From assembly GCA_964432565.1 (NCBI GenBank), contig CAYSOA010000009.1, positions 1 through 64,000 of the forward strand: 64,000 nucleotides of DNA, read 5' to 3'. Under the pieces are notes generated by a model, which saw only the letters and a list, made by a program, of their open reading frames with translations, had not been told where the DNA came from and searched no databases. The translations under genes were made by a program, and so were the position numbers. Below, one piece after another: positions 48,765-56,240 of the stretch; positions within the stretch are counted from its first letter, which is position 1, and every line of letters begins with the position of its first letter. The stretch comes from CAIOHW01 sp964432565. GTDB taxonomy: Bacteria > Bdellovibrionota > UBA1018.

Positions 48765-50102
48765 TTAAAGCAGGTTCGACGCGAGCTCGGAAAGTTTCGA
48801 GCGCTCGCCCTTGGTCAGGGTAATGTGCGCGGCGATCGACTCTTCCTTGAACTTCTCGACCAGATACACGAGCCCGTTGTTCGCGGAATCGACGTACGGA
48901 TTGTCGATCTGGAAGCTGTCGCCCGTGAGCACGATCTTCGTGTTGTCGCCGGCGCGCGTGATGATCGTCTTGATCTCGTGAGGAGTCAGGTTCTGCGACT
49001 CGTCGACGATCAGGTACTGCTGAGGAATCGAGCGACCGCGAATATAGGTGAGCGGTTCGATCTGAAGCAGGCCCTGGTTCATCAGCTCCTGGCAGCCCTT
49101 GCCCGCCCCCCGCTTGCCGCGTGCAGCCGTGGCTCCGAACAGGAAATCGATATTGTCGTAGATCGGCTGCATCCACGGATTGAGCTTCTCTTCGATGTCA
49201 CCCGGCAGGAATCCGATATCCTTGCCCAGCGGAAAAACAGGCCGCGATACGAGCAGCCGCTGAAAGACCCCCTCGTCAACGGTCTTCGCAAGACCCGCCG
49301 CAATGGCCAACAGGGTCTTTCCGGTACCCGCCTTTCCGACCAGAGAAACAAGCTTGATGTCGTCGTTCATGAGCGCATCGATCGCAAACGACTGTTCGGC
49401 GTTCTTCGGGAAAATCCCCCAAAGCCCCTCGACCGGCTTGTAGAGGGGAACGATGCAGTCGAGCTCCTTGCTGTAACGACCCATCGCCGTGTGCGTCGGA
49501 TTGGCCGAGTCCTTGAGAATCACATACTGGTTGGCCTTGAGCGCCTCGACCCGTGCCTCGCGCAGTGCTCCCGAGTACGGCAGCCGCTTCTGGGCATAGA
49601 ACTCATCAATCAGATGACCGTCGATATTGAGCTGCACCTCACCCGAATAAAGCTGCTCGGGCTCGACGCTTTCGGGCTCGTAATCCTCCGAGGCAATGCC
49701 CAGCGCGTCGGCCTTGATGCGGAGATTCACGTCCTTGGTGACGAAGTGGATCGGCCGCTTGGGCTGCTCTTTTTTCAGGGAAATCGCCAGGGCCAGCATC
49801 CGATTGTCGGCCTTGTCCATCGGAAGTTCCATCGGCAGCGGATTGGCCCCGCCCAGCTCGACGGTCAGAATCCCCCCATTGGGAAGCCGAACGCCCTTGG
49901 AGAGCTCGCCGTCCTTGCGCATGTCATCGAGCAGCCTCGAGAACATTCGAGCATGGCGGCCGTTTTCACTCATCTCGCGCTTGAAGCGGTCGATCTCCTC
50001 CAGAACGACGATCGGAATCACGATGTCGTTGTTTCCGAATTTGAACAGGGCCTGAGGATCGAAAAGCAGGACGTTGGTGTCGAGGATGAAGGCTTTTCTC
50101 AA
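48765..50102 (-). CDS. PIN domain-PhoH ATPase fusion (YlaK/PhoH2-like)
   Basis: 445 residues. The N-terminal PIN nuclease domain begins AFILDTNVLLFDP and has the acidic residues of a metal-dependent RNase (DRMLAL region, VTKDVNLR). The PhoH ATPase follows: Walker A is VGKAGTGKTLLA, and IVDESQNLTPHEIKTIITR contains Walker B. Such fusions unwind and cleave RNA. The start is TTG with GGGGGAA about 8 bp upstream. Adjacent VapB-like antitoxin is absent, so it is unlikely to be a simple toxin. Confidence 0.92.
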   Translation of the reverse strand: MRKAFILDTNVLLFDPQALFKFGNNDIVIPIVVLEEIDRFKREMSENGRHARMFSRLLDDMRKDGELSKGVRLPNGGILTVELGGANPLPMELPMDKADNRMLALAISLKKEQPKRPIHFVTKDVNLRIKADALGIASEDYEPESVEPEQLYSGEVQLNIDGHLIDEFYAQKRLPYSGALREARVEALKANQYVILKDSANPTHTAMGRYSKELDCIVPLYKPVEGLWGIFPKNAEQSFAIDALMNDDIKLVSLVGKAGTGKTLLAIAAGLAKTVDEGVFQRLLVSRPVFPLGKDIGFLPGDIEEKLNPWMQPIYDNIDFLFGATAARGKRGAGKGCQELMNQGLLQIEPLTYIRGRSIPQQYLIVDESQNLTPHEIKTIITRAGDNTKIVLTGDSFQIDNPYVDSANNGLVYLVEKFKEESIAAHITLTKGERSKLSELASNLL

Positions 50103-50318
50103 GTGGTGGTTCCCCCTTTGGTGTCGACAGTTTGACTGAGCCCCAACCCGGAACTCAAGAGTAAAGCCAAGAAAGTGTCGATCTTCCTGACAGGTGTCGA
50201 GAACCTGGGCGGTTCCGCCGGATCAAAGGGTGCCAAAAGGCCTGCCCATGGCCTGAGCGGCCGGCACGACGCCTGCTTTCTAACGCTTCAGGAAAATCTT
50301 CTTCAGGGGAAGGAAGCC

Positions 50319-51068
50319 ATGCCAGCGAGGACGATGACAACCCATCGACGATTGAAGGCCACGCTGCTTCTATTAGTGACCTCAATCAGCGTGATGACGC
50401 CAAGCATTAGCCTCGGAGGGGGCTCGGACTGTCGAGACGGAACCCGCCCCGAAAAGGGAGGTCTCAAGGGACTCTTCAGTCTTTTTTCGAAGATGACGTC
50501 CTCGTCGAGGTCTCAGCCAGCACGCACCAGCAACCGAGCCTCGCCGGTCAGAAGCACGACCCGGCTCTTCGGCTCCCGTTCTTCCGGATTCTCATCGGGC
50601 AGTCTCAGCTCCGGGGGCCGCTCCTGGCAGAAGACCCCCGAAATGAACCTGGCCGCCTTCGAACGGCGCCTGGCCGACCTTCCGGAACAGTCACAGAACA
50701 TGTGTGCCCAGGGGGTTCGAAAGAGCCTGTTGGCGCTTTTTGGAAGCAACCCCCCGAAAATGGGGGATGGCGATTACCCGGATGCCCATCAGTACAACGA
50801 GCACTTCATGAGGAACTGGCGCACCGGCAGCCCCAGCCAATGCTACCGCAAGGCGGGTGCGGGCGGCGGAAAGCCGAAGGACCTCGATATTCGCGTGCTT
50901 CACTCCGGACAAGGTGCAGGAGCGATCGGCAAGTATGGCCACATCGAAATCTTCTACAAGGGTCGCTGGTACTCCGACTTCAATCAGGGCGGCAGTCTGA
51001 CCACCGGAAGAAGCGTGCGCTACTCGACCTACCGCTTTCAAAACTGCGGAGCGCTTGCCAGCCGGTAA
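50319..51068 (+). CDS. Exported CHAP/NlpC-like cysteine peptidase or amidase
   Basis: 249 residues from ATG 50319, with a good AAGGA ribosome-binding site. Residues 11-33 are a signal peptide (KATLLLLVTSISVMTPSIS). A Ser/Arg-rich linker (about 60-100) leads to a compact domain in which C129 (NMCAQGVRKSLLALF) and H208 (GKYGHIEIFYKGRWYSDF) are placed like the catalytic pair of CHAP or NlpC peptidoglycan hydrolases. The stop codon sits in the loop of a small GCCGG/CCGGC hairpin. Catalysis is inferred from motif layout. Confidence 0.65.
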   Translation: MPARTMTTHRRLKATLLLLVTSISVMTPSISLGGGSDCRDGTRPEKGGLKGLFSLFSKMTSSSRSQPARTSNRASPVRSTTRLFGSRSSGFSSGSLSSGGRSWQKTPEMNLAAFERRLADLPEQSQNMCAQGVRKSLLALFGSNPPKMGDGDYPDAHQYNEHFMRNWRTGSPSQCYRKAGAGGGKPKDLDIRVLHSGQGAGAIGKYGHIEIFYKGRWYSDFNQGGSLTTGRSVRYSTYRFQNCGALASR

Positions 51069-51104
51069 TCCGGCCCGATCGGAAGTCCGTCGATTGCTGA
51101 ACCG

Positions 51105-52241
51105 TCAAAGACCGAAACGCAGGGCGAGCCGCAGCAGGTAGCGTCGATCACCGTCCTGATAGGCGGACCCACCGAGCTCTTCGGCATATGAGGCTGCCGT
51201 GACGCGAAAAATCCACGCATCAAATGAGGCGCCATAGCTGAGGTAGGTCTGGTGAATCCCCCCGAAAACATCAATGCCGGGCAGCGACCACTCGATACCG
51301 AAGCGCTGCCGTTTTCTCCAGTCGGTGTCGATGTTCAGATGGGAGTGGTCATAGGCGAAGCTGAGGGAGGTCAGGCCTTCCAATTGAAACCGTGCCGCCA
51401 GACCGGCCGTCAAATTGCCCTTCTGGGTATCGGCCACCGATTTCACGAAGTTCATGTCGCCGGCATTGATGTAGGATGCGGCCATCGACCACGAAAAACC
51501 GGCATTCACGGTACGAATGAACTGCATCCCGGCGTCGAGTCCGTAGCCGATTTCGTACTTTCCCATGATCGAATTCAGCAGCTCGGGACTCGCACTCAGC
51601 AGGGTCGTCAGCGGGACCTCCTTGTAGCCCCCCTTTCGCCAGAACACCTTTCCACCCAGGCCCACGCGAAGCTCATTCCCACTGGAAGAGAGAGCCTTCG
51701 CCCTTCGACCGCGACGAGGACGGCGCCCCCTGCGCCCGAGTTCAATGGTCGTTCCCCAGGCCGCCTGCACTCCATTGGTGCTCTGATACCCGACCGTGTA
51801 CTCGGGATACGACGGATTCTGTGCGTAGAATCCCGCCTGCGCATCGAGGAGGATGGCCGCACCGAAGTTCGGTGCTGTGACCGCGCCCACATACTGTCCG
51901 TTGGCGTAAATATTTTTTCCCATCAGGGCATTCAGACTTGAGAACGTGAAGTTCGAGAATGCCGCCTGGGCATCACCAATCGACGTGTAAGTATCGAGCG
52001 ACGCGGCGAGATCTCCCGTCATGTAGTGCAGGGTAAAATCCTGGTTTCCCGCCATCTGGGCAGGATTGGTGAAAATACCCTGGACGGCGTCGTTGTCATC
52101 GAGGTTCAGGGCGATTCCGGCTCCCCCCATCGCCTTCATGCGTGCGTCCCGATACAGATCGCGAAGCTCGAAGTTGGCAGCCTTCGCCGGTGCCCCCACC
52201 AGCAACCCCAACCCGAGAGTCAGCCGCAGCAGACGCTTCAT
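51105..52241 (-). CDS. PorV/TraF-like outer-membrane barrel protein
   Basis: 378 residues with a signal peptide (RLTLGLGLLVGAPAKA). The start of the mature protein, DARMKAMGGAGIALNLDDND, and the NPAQMAG segment are typical of PorV/TraF_2/FadL-like 14-strand barrels; strands such as VGAVTAPNFGAAILLDAQAG and LRLALRFGL end the chain. A basic loop (RRGRRPRRGRRAK) near residue 175 is unusual. It overlaps the upstream lipoprotein gene by ATGA. Confidence 0.75.
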   Translation of the reverse strand: MKRLLRLTLGLGLLVGAPAKAANFELRDLYRDARMKAMGGAGIALNLDDNDAVQGIFTNPAQMAGNQDFTLHYMTGDLAASLDTYTSIGDAQAAFSNFTFSSLNALMGKNIYANGQYVGAVTAPNFGAAILLDAQAGFYAQNPSYPEYTVGYQSTNGVQAAWGTTIELGRRGRRPRRGRRAKALSSSGNELRVGLGGKVFWRKGGYKEVPLTTLLSASPELLNSIMGKYEIGYGLDAGMQFIRTVNAGFSWSMAASYINAGDMNFVKSVADTQKGNLTAGLAARFQLEGLTSLSFAYDHSHLNIDTDWRKRQRFGIEWSLPGIDVFGGIHQTYLSYGASFDAWIFRVTAASYAEELGGSAYQDGDRRYLLRLALRFGL

Positions 52242-53173
52242 CGCCAGCCCACCAACGCGTTGTTCATCACATTACCCACGAGCCCGGCGGCCGCACACGC
52301 CTCGATCTGGGCCGTGGCGGGTGTGGCCCGATCACAGGCGGAGCGATGCCGAAGCACATCCGGACAACCACTGCAGCTCAGTCCGCACGCTGCGCAGCCG
52401 GCCTGGCAGGCGGCATCGAACCCTGCGGTCGCACTCGACACCGCCGAACTGACCCCGGAGAGCTGCGAAATGCTCGAGGCAATCTCGCCCAGCGAATCAC
52501 TCATGTTCAGCAGCGCCGACACGTAACCACAGCCCTCGGTGTCCACTGCGGAAAGCGAATCCCACGGAAGACTATCCTGAGGAGCGCCGTTGGCATCGGG
52601 GTCCCCGTGGCGATGGTGCAGGGTTCCGATCGTGGCCATCGAAGTCAGAAGCAGGTAGATATTCGCGTCCAGCTCCAGATCAGCCGCACGAAGCGAGCCG
52701 GGATTGAACGGATCGAACGTCAGACGATACGGATCGAACACGACCACTTCGGGGCGGATCCAAGCCTGCAGGGCGTCGGTGGCGAAAAACGCCGACTCCA
52801 TTTTTTGATCGCCCGCAGTCGACGGAAACATCAAAGTGATGGCCCGCCAGGGACCGTTGGTCGAGAGATCGGCATTGACCAGCTCTTCGAGCTTTTCAAA
52901 GAAACCGAGGCCTGTCCGGCAGCCATGAGCCGAAGCTCGAAGGCGACGAATCTCGTCGTTGCTGGCCGCAGAGTGATAAAGTTTTTCGACTTCAATGATC
53001 GCCGTCGAGCAGTCGCCTGAGTTCAACGCCGCGTTCACCTTGGCGATGATGCTCTGCCTCTCTGAAGTCGCCTCGTCACCGGGCAATTGGCACGCAGAGA
53101 GGGCCGCTGCCGTGGCAATTGCCACCAGGAGCGATCCTCGCCTGAACCGTCGCCAGAAATTGAACTCTCGCAC
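52238..53173 (-). CDS. Lipoprotein of unknown function, partner of PorV-like barrel
   Basis: 311 residues from GTG 53173, with a strong AAGGAG ribosome-binding site. The signal peptide ends in the lipobox LSAC (Cys28). The central part is helical; the C-terminal 80 residues hold a dense cysteine cluster (CQAGCAACGLSCSGCPDVL) and further cysteines, possibly a metal site or disulfide knot. It is translated together with the barrel gene and they probably form a complex. No family recognised. Confidence 0.7.
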   Translation of the reverse strand: MREFNFWRRFRRGSLLVAIATAAALSACQLPGDEATSERQSIIAKVNAALNSGDCSTAIIEVEKLYHSAASNDEIRRLRASAHGCRTGLGFFEKLEELVNADLSTNGPWRAITLMFPSTAGDQKMESAFFATDALQAWIRPEVVVFDPYRLTFDPFNPGSLRAADLELDANIYLLLTSMATIGTLHHRHGDPDANGAPQDSLPWDSLSAVDTEGCGYVSALLNMSDSLGEIASSISQLSGVSSAVSSATAGFDAACQAGCAACGLSCSGCPDVLRHRSACDRATPATAQIEACAAAGLVGNVMNNALVGWR

Positions 53174-53200
53174 GAGCGCTCCTTTCTCCGGAGCGTCGGT

Positions 53201-54412
53201 CTAGTTTGCGGCCAGGGCCTCCACCAGTCGTTCGCATCCGGCCTTCAGCACGGCCTCGTCGGCAGCAAAGCTGAGCCGAACATAACCCGGTGCTCCGAAC
53301 GGATCACCAGGCACCAGGGCCACCCGAGCTTCATGAAGCATTCGTTCGCAAAAACGACTCGAATCCTCACCCGCTCTCAGGCAGTCCTGAACTCCGAGGA
53401 ACAGGTAGAATGCTCCCTCGGGGACCACTATCCTTAGTTTGCCCGCTTTTTCGAGGATTTCCACAACGAGCCGAGCGCGACTGCAGTAACGCGAAATCTG
53501 ATCGGAAAATGACGCTTCCGGAAGCCCGAGGGCGGCAAGGGCTGCCCACTGCCCCAGGGCATTGATGCCCGAGGCGGTCTGCGCCTGAATTTTCGCGAGC
53601 GCTGGAGCGAGCTCTTCGGGAGCCACGCACCAGCCGATGCGCCAGCCGGTCATGGCCGCCGACTTCGACATGCCATTGACGGTCACGGTTCGATTTCGAA
53701 GCGAGGGGCAGGCCTCAAGAAACGAGCAGAACGGCTTGTCGCCCAAAATGATCCGGTCATAGATCTCGTCGCTCAAGATCCAGAGTTCGCTCGCTCGGGG
53801 ATGGCGTTCGATCACTTCGCCCAGGGCGACCAGCTCGTCGCGCGAATAAAGCGCGCCGGTCGGGTTGGCGGGCGAATTCAGGATCAGCAGTTTCACTCGC
53901 GTCGAGCGATCGAGGGCCGCCGAAAGCTCACCGGGCGTCATTCGAAAGCCGTTCTCAAATCGGGTGGCAACGGCGATCGGCGATCCGCCTGCAAGCTGCG
54001 TCATTTCGGGGTAACTGAGCCAGTAGGGGGCCGCGAAGAGAACTTCATCTCCGGCATCAAGAAGCGCCATCAGGGCATTGAAAATGGCCTGCTTTCCGCC
54101 GTTCGAGACGACGACGTTCGAGCCCTTCCACGCGCCGGATGCCGCGATCACCGATGGCTGCTGAGCATTGGTCTTCGCAGCAACGGCCTCACGAAGGGCG
54201 GGAATTCCGGCCGCCGGAGTGTATTTCGAGCGATTGAGGCGCAGGGCCTCACGAACCGCCTCCTTGGCCGCCTCGGGGGCCGGAAAGTCGGGCTCCCCGG
54301 TGGTCAGGTTCGCAATATCGACCCCCTGCCTCTGCAGCTCCTGAACCTGGGCATTGAGCCGCAGGGTGAAGGAATCGGCAAGGGATCGAACGCGCGAAGA
54401 CAAACCGGGCAT
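53201..54412 (-). CDS. Class I/II aminotransferase (aspartate aminotransferase-like)
   Basis: 403 residues, normal length. NLTTGEPDFPAPEAAKEAV at the N-terminus, LILNSPANPTGALYSRDEL, the PLP-facing DEIYDRI and the Schiff-base lysine in TVNGMSKSAAMTGWRIGW are all present, as is the C-terminal YVRLSFAAD arginine. It transfers amino groups between aspartate (or related) and 2-oxoglutarate using PLP in the cytoplasm. Its ribosome-binding site AAAGGAGAG lies inside coaD, which ends 1 bp before it. Confidence 0.9.
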   Translation of the reverse strand: MPGLSSRVRSLADSFTLRLNAQVQELQRQGVDIANLTTGEPDFPAPEAAKEAVREALRLNRSKYTPAAGIPALREAVAAKTNAQQPSVIAASGAWKGSNVVVSNGGKQAIFNALMALLDAGDEVLFAAPYWLSYPEMTQLAGGSPIAVATRFENGFRMTPGELSAALDRSTRVKLLILNSPANPTGALYSRDELVALGEVIERHPRASELWILSDEIYDRIILGDKPFCSFLEACPSLRNRTVTVNGMSKSAAMTGWRIGWCVAPEELAPALAKIQAQTASGINALGQWAALAALGLPEASFSDQISRYCSRARLVVEILEKAGKLRIVVPEGAFYLFLGVQDCLRAGEDSSRFCERMLHEARVALVPGDPFGAPGYVRLSFAADEAVLKAGCERLVEALAAN

Positions 54413-54413
54413 C

Positions 54414-54911
54414 TCAACTCTCTCCTTTGGATGGCAAAAGACGGGACCTCAGCCTCTCGAGCACCTGGGGCGGCACATAGGACGAGATGTCACCGCCATA
54501 GCGATACAGCTCCTTGATCATCGAGGAGCTGACGAAATACAGATCCTGGGAGGTCATCATGAAAAGCGTTTCCGCGCCGGCATGGATACGCTTGTTCATG
54601 CTGGCCATCATGAATTCATATTCGAAATCACTGGCCGCACGAAGCCCCCGAATCACGGCCGCCACGTTGTGGGCGCGGGCGTAATCCATGATCAGCCCGC
54701 TCCAGCGATCCACCTTCACTCCGGGACGATCACGAGTCACGTCCCGAATCAGCTCGACACGCTCCTCCGCCGTCAGCAGCGGGTTCTTTTTGCCGGTTCC
54801 CGCAACGACGATCGTCACCTCGGAAAAAAGACTGAGCGCTCGATCCAGGATGTCGAGATGTCCATTGGTGATCGGATCAAACGAACCTGGATAAATCGCC
54901 TTACGAGTCAT
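54414..54911 (-). CDS. coaD: Phosphopantetheine adenylyltransferase
   Basis: 165 residues. KAIYPGSFDPITNGHLDIL holds the T/HxGH-type nucleotidyltransferase motif, and RGLRAASDFEYEFMMASMN and ISSSMIKEL-like (here VSSSMIKELYRYGGDIS) complete the CoaD signature. It converts 4'-phosphopantetheine and ATP to dephospho-CoA. The start overlaps the rsmD 3' end by 11 nt; the rsmD-coaD pairing is common in bacteria. Confidence 0.97.
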   Translation of the reverse strand: MTRKAIYPGSFDPITNGHLDILDRALSLFSEVTIVVAGTGKKNPLLTAEERVELIRDVTRDRPGVKVDRWSGLIMDYARAHNVAAVIRGLRAASDFEYEFMMASMNKRIHAGAETLFMMTSQDLYFVSSSMIKELYRYGGDISSYVPPQVLERLRSRLLPSKGES

Positions 54912-55533
54912 CGCCGGTTTCCTCGGTTTTAGAACGACGCTGGTAGGTGGTCAGGATGCTGTCGCCGTAATTTTTCTCACGAATCTTCACCAGCATGCCA
55001 CGGATTTCAGGAAGCTCCACGCTTTCGGGCAGTTCGACAGTGCGCGTCTTGGTCCTGCCCCATTCCATGTAGAGCTTTCCGCCGGGAGCGAGAACCCGAT
55101 CCCAGCGCCACCAGCTCCCCGACACGAGTTCCTGCTCCACACCCAGAAGATACGGAGGATCGGCCAGCACGACATCGAAAGGACCCGATGCCTCCAGCGC
55201 CCTGCCCGCGCGTTCGACGGGTTCTGACAGAATCCGCACCCGTTCGCCGACACTCAGCTCGCGGGCATTGCGCTCGATCAGGCGGCAAACCGGTCGAGCC
55301 GATTCAACGAAGACCACCGAAGCGGCATCCCTCGAAAGTGCCTCGAATCCCAGAGTTCCGGCTCCAGCGTAAAGATCGAGCACCCGGGCGCCTTCGAGTT
55401 CAAACTGCAGGGTATTGAAGAGAGCCTGCCGCAGCTTGGCCTGCGTCGGACGCGTTTTGCCCGCATGGGCTCCTTCATCAGGCGGAGAGTGAAGCTTGCG
55501 ACCTCCGAAACGGCCGCCGGTCAGTCGCAGCAT
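54901..55533 (-). CDS. rsmD: 16S rRNA (guanine966-N2)-methyltransferase
   Basis: 210 residues. ITGGRFGG-like LRLTGGRFGGRKL at the N-terminus, TRPTQAKLRQALFNTL, the SAM-binding VLDLYAGAGTLGFEALSR and the catalytic ADPPYLL identify RsmD. It methylates G966 of 16S rRNA. The ATG overlaps the upstream stop as TAATG. Confidence 0.95.
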   Translation of the reverse strand: MLRLTGGRFGGRKLHSPPDEGAHAGKTRPTQAKLRQALFNTLQFELEGARVLDLYAGAGTLGFEALSRDAASVVFVESARPVCRLIERNARELSVGERVRILSEPVERAGRALEASGPFDVVLADPPYLLGVEQELVSGSWWRWDRVLAPGGKLYMEWGRTKTRTVELPESVELPEIRGMLVKIREKNYGDSILTTYQRRSKTEETGDDS

Positions 55534-56051
55534 TATGCTGCTTTGTTTAGAGGAATCCGAAACTGCATGCCATCCGAAAGTTCGACGCGAAGCTGGTCCT
55601 CTTCGAGATGGATCTGCACCGTTTGTGACTGGCGAGTCAGTTCCAGGCGAATTTTCAGGGCTCCAACGACCGCAAGACTGAGCGCACTACCGATCGCATC
55701 CGCCGCCACTGGGGCAGGTTCCGATGTCGCGCTCGAGTGGGAGGCAGAGGCCGGAGCTGCTGCGGCAAGGGGAATCACTTTGCCCTGGGCCTCGGCATCA
55801 AGCTCCGCATCGAGCTCCTCACGGCCGACGCCCGAGAGCATCTCCTCCATCGGAGCGTACTCTTCCGCGGGGGCGGGGGCGGGGGCAGGGTCATCACTTG
55901 GAGTCGCCGCCTCGCTCGGCTCCCGGACACTTTCCGACTCGGCATCGAGATTCTGCTCGACGCGGTCCTTGATCGTCTCCATTTCCTTGACCAGATTGGC
56001 CCAGTCCAGATCCGATACTGCGTCATCACGCTGTTTGGCGGAAGAATCCAT
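55533..56051 (-). CDS. Acidic, Ala/Pro-linker protein of unknown function
   Basis: 172 residues from ATG 56051. A helical N-terminal segment (DLDWANLVKEMETIKDRVEQ) is followed by an Ala/Pro/Glu linker (PAPAPAPAEEYAPME) and a C-terminal compact strand-rich domain (IRLELTRQSQTVQIHLEEDQ then MQFRIPLNKAA). No signal peptide. No family recognised; it may be a regulatory partner of the RsmD-CoaD unit since it is translationally coupled. The 189 bp to the divergent gene show nothing clear. Confidence 0.6.
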   Translation of the reverse strand: MDSSAKQRDDAVSDLDWANLVKEMETIKDRVEQNLDAESESVREPSEAATPSDDPAPAPAPAEEYAPMEEMLSGVGREELDAELDAEAQGKVIPLAAAAPASASHSSATSEPAPVAADAIGSALSLAVVGALKIRLELTRQSQTVQIHLEEDQLRVELSDGMQFRIPLNKAA

Positions 56052-56240
56052 GCTCTCACTATCGGCAGGCCCGCGCTGAAGCTTGACAGAGCGTTTCAGG
56101 AATTCCAAAAAACCAATTAACACATCGAAAACAAAAGGATTTTAGATAAAATCCACAACCACAGAAAGACCCCAAAAAAAGCTCCGCAAGCGGGCAGGTC
56201 TTCTGCTACACCCCTGCTTCTCGACCAAACCAGGGCTGCA

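Noticed and set aside
48765..50102. VapC-type toxin because of the PIN domain
   Set aside because: The PIN domain is fused to a full PhoH ATPase and no antitoxin gene is adjacent.
48720..50135. A 471-codon plus-strand open frame opposite the PIN-PhoH gene
   Set aside because: The minus strand encodes a clear PIN-PhoH protein with Walker motifs; the opposite frame is a codon-bias artefact and also runs through the terminator at 48710-48739.
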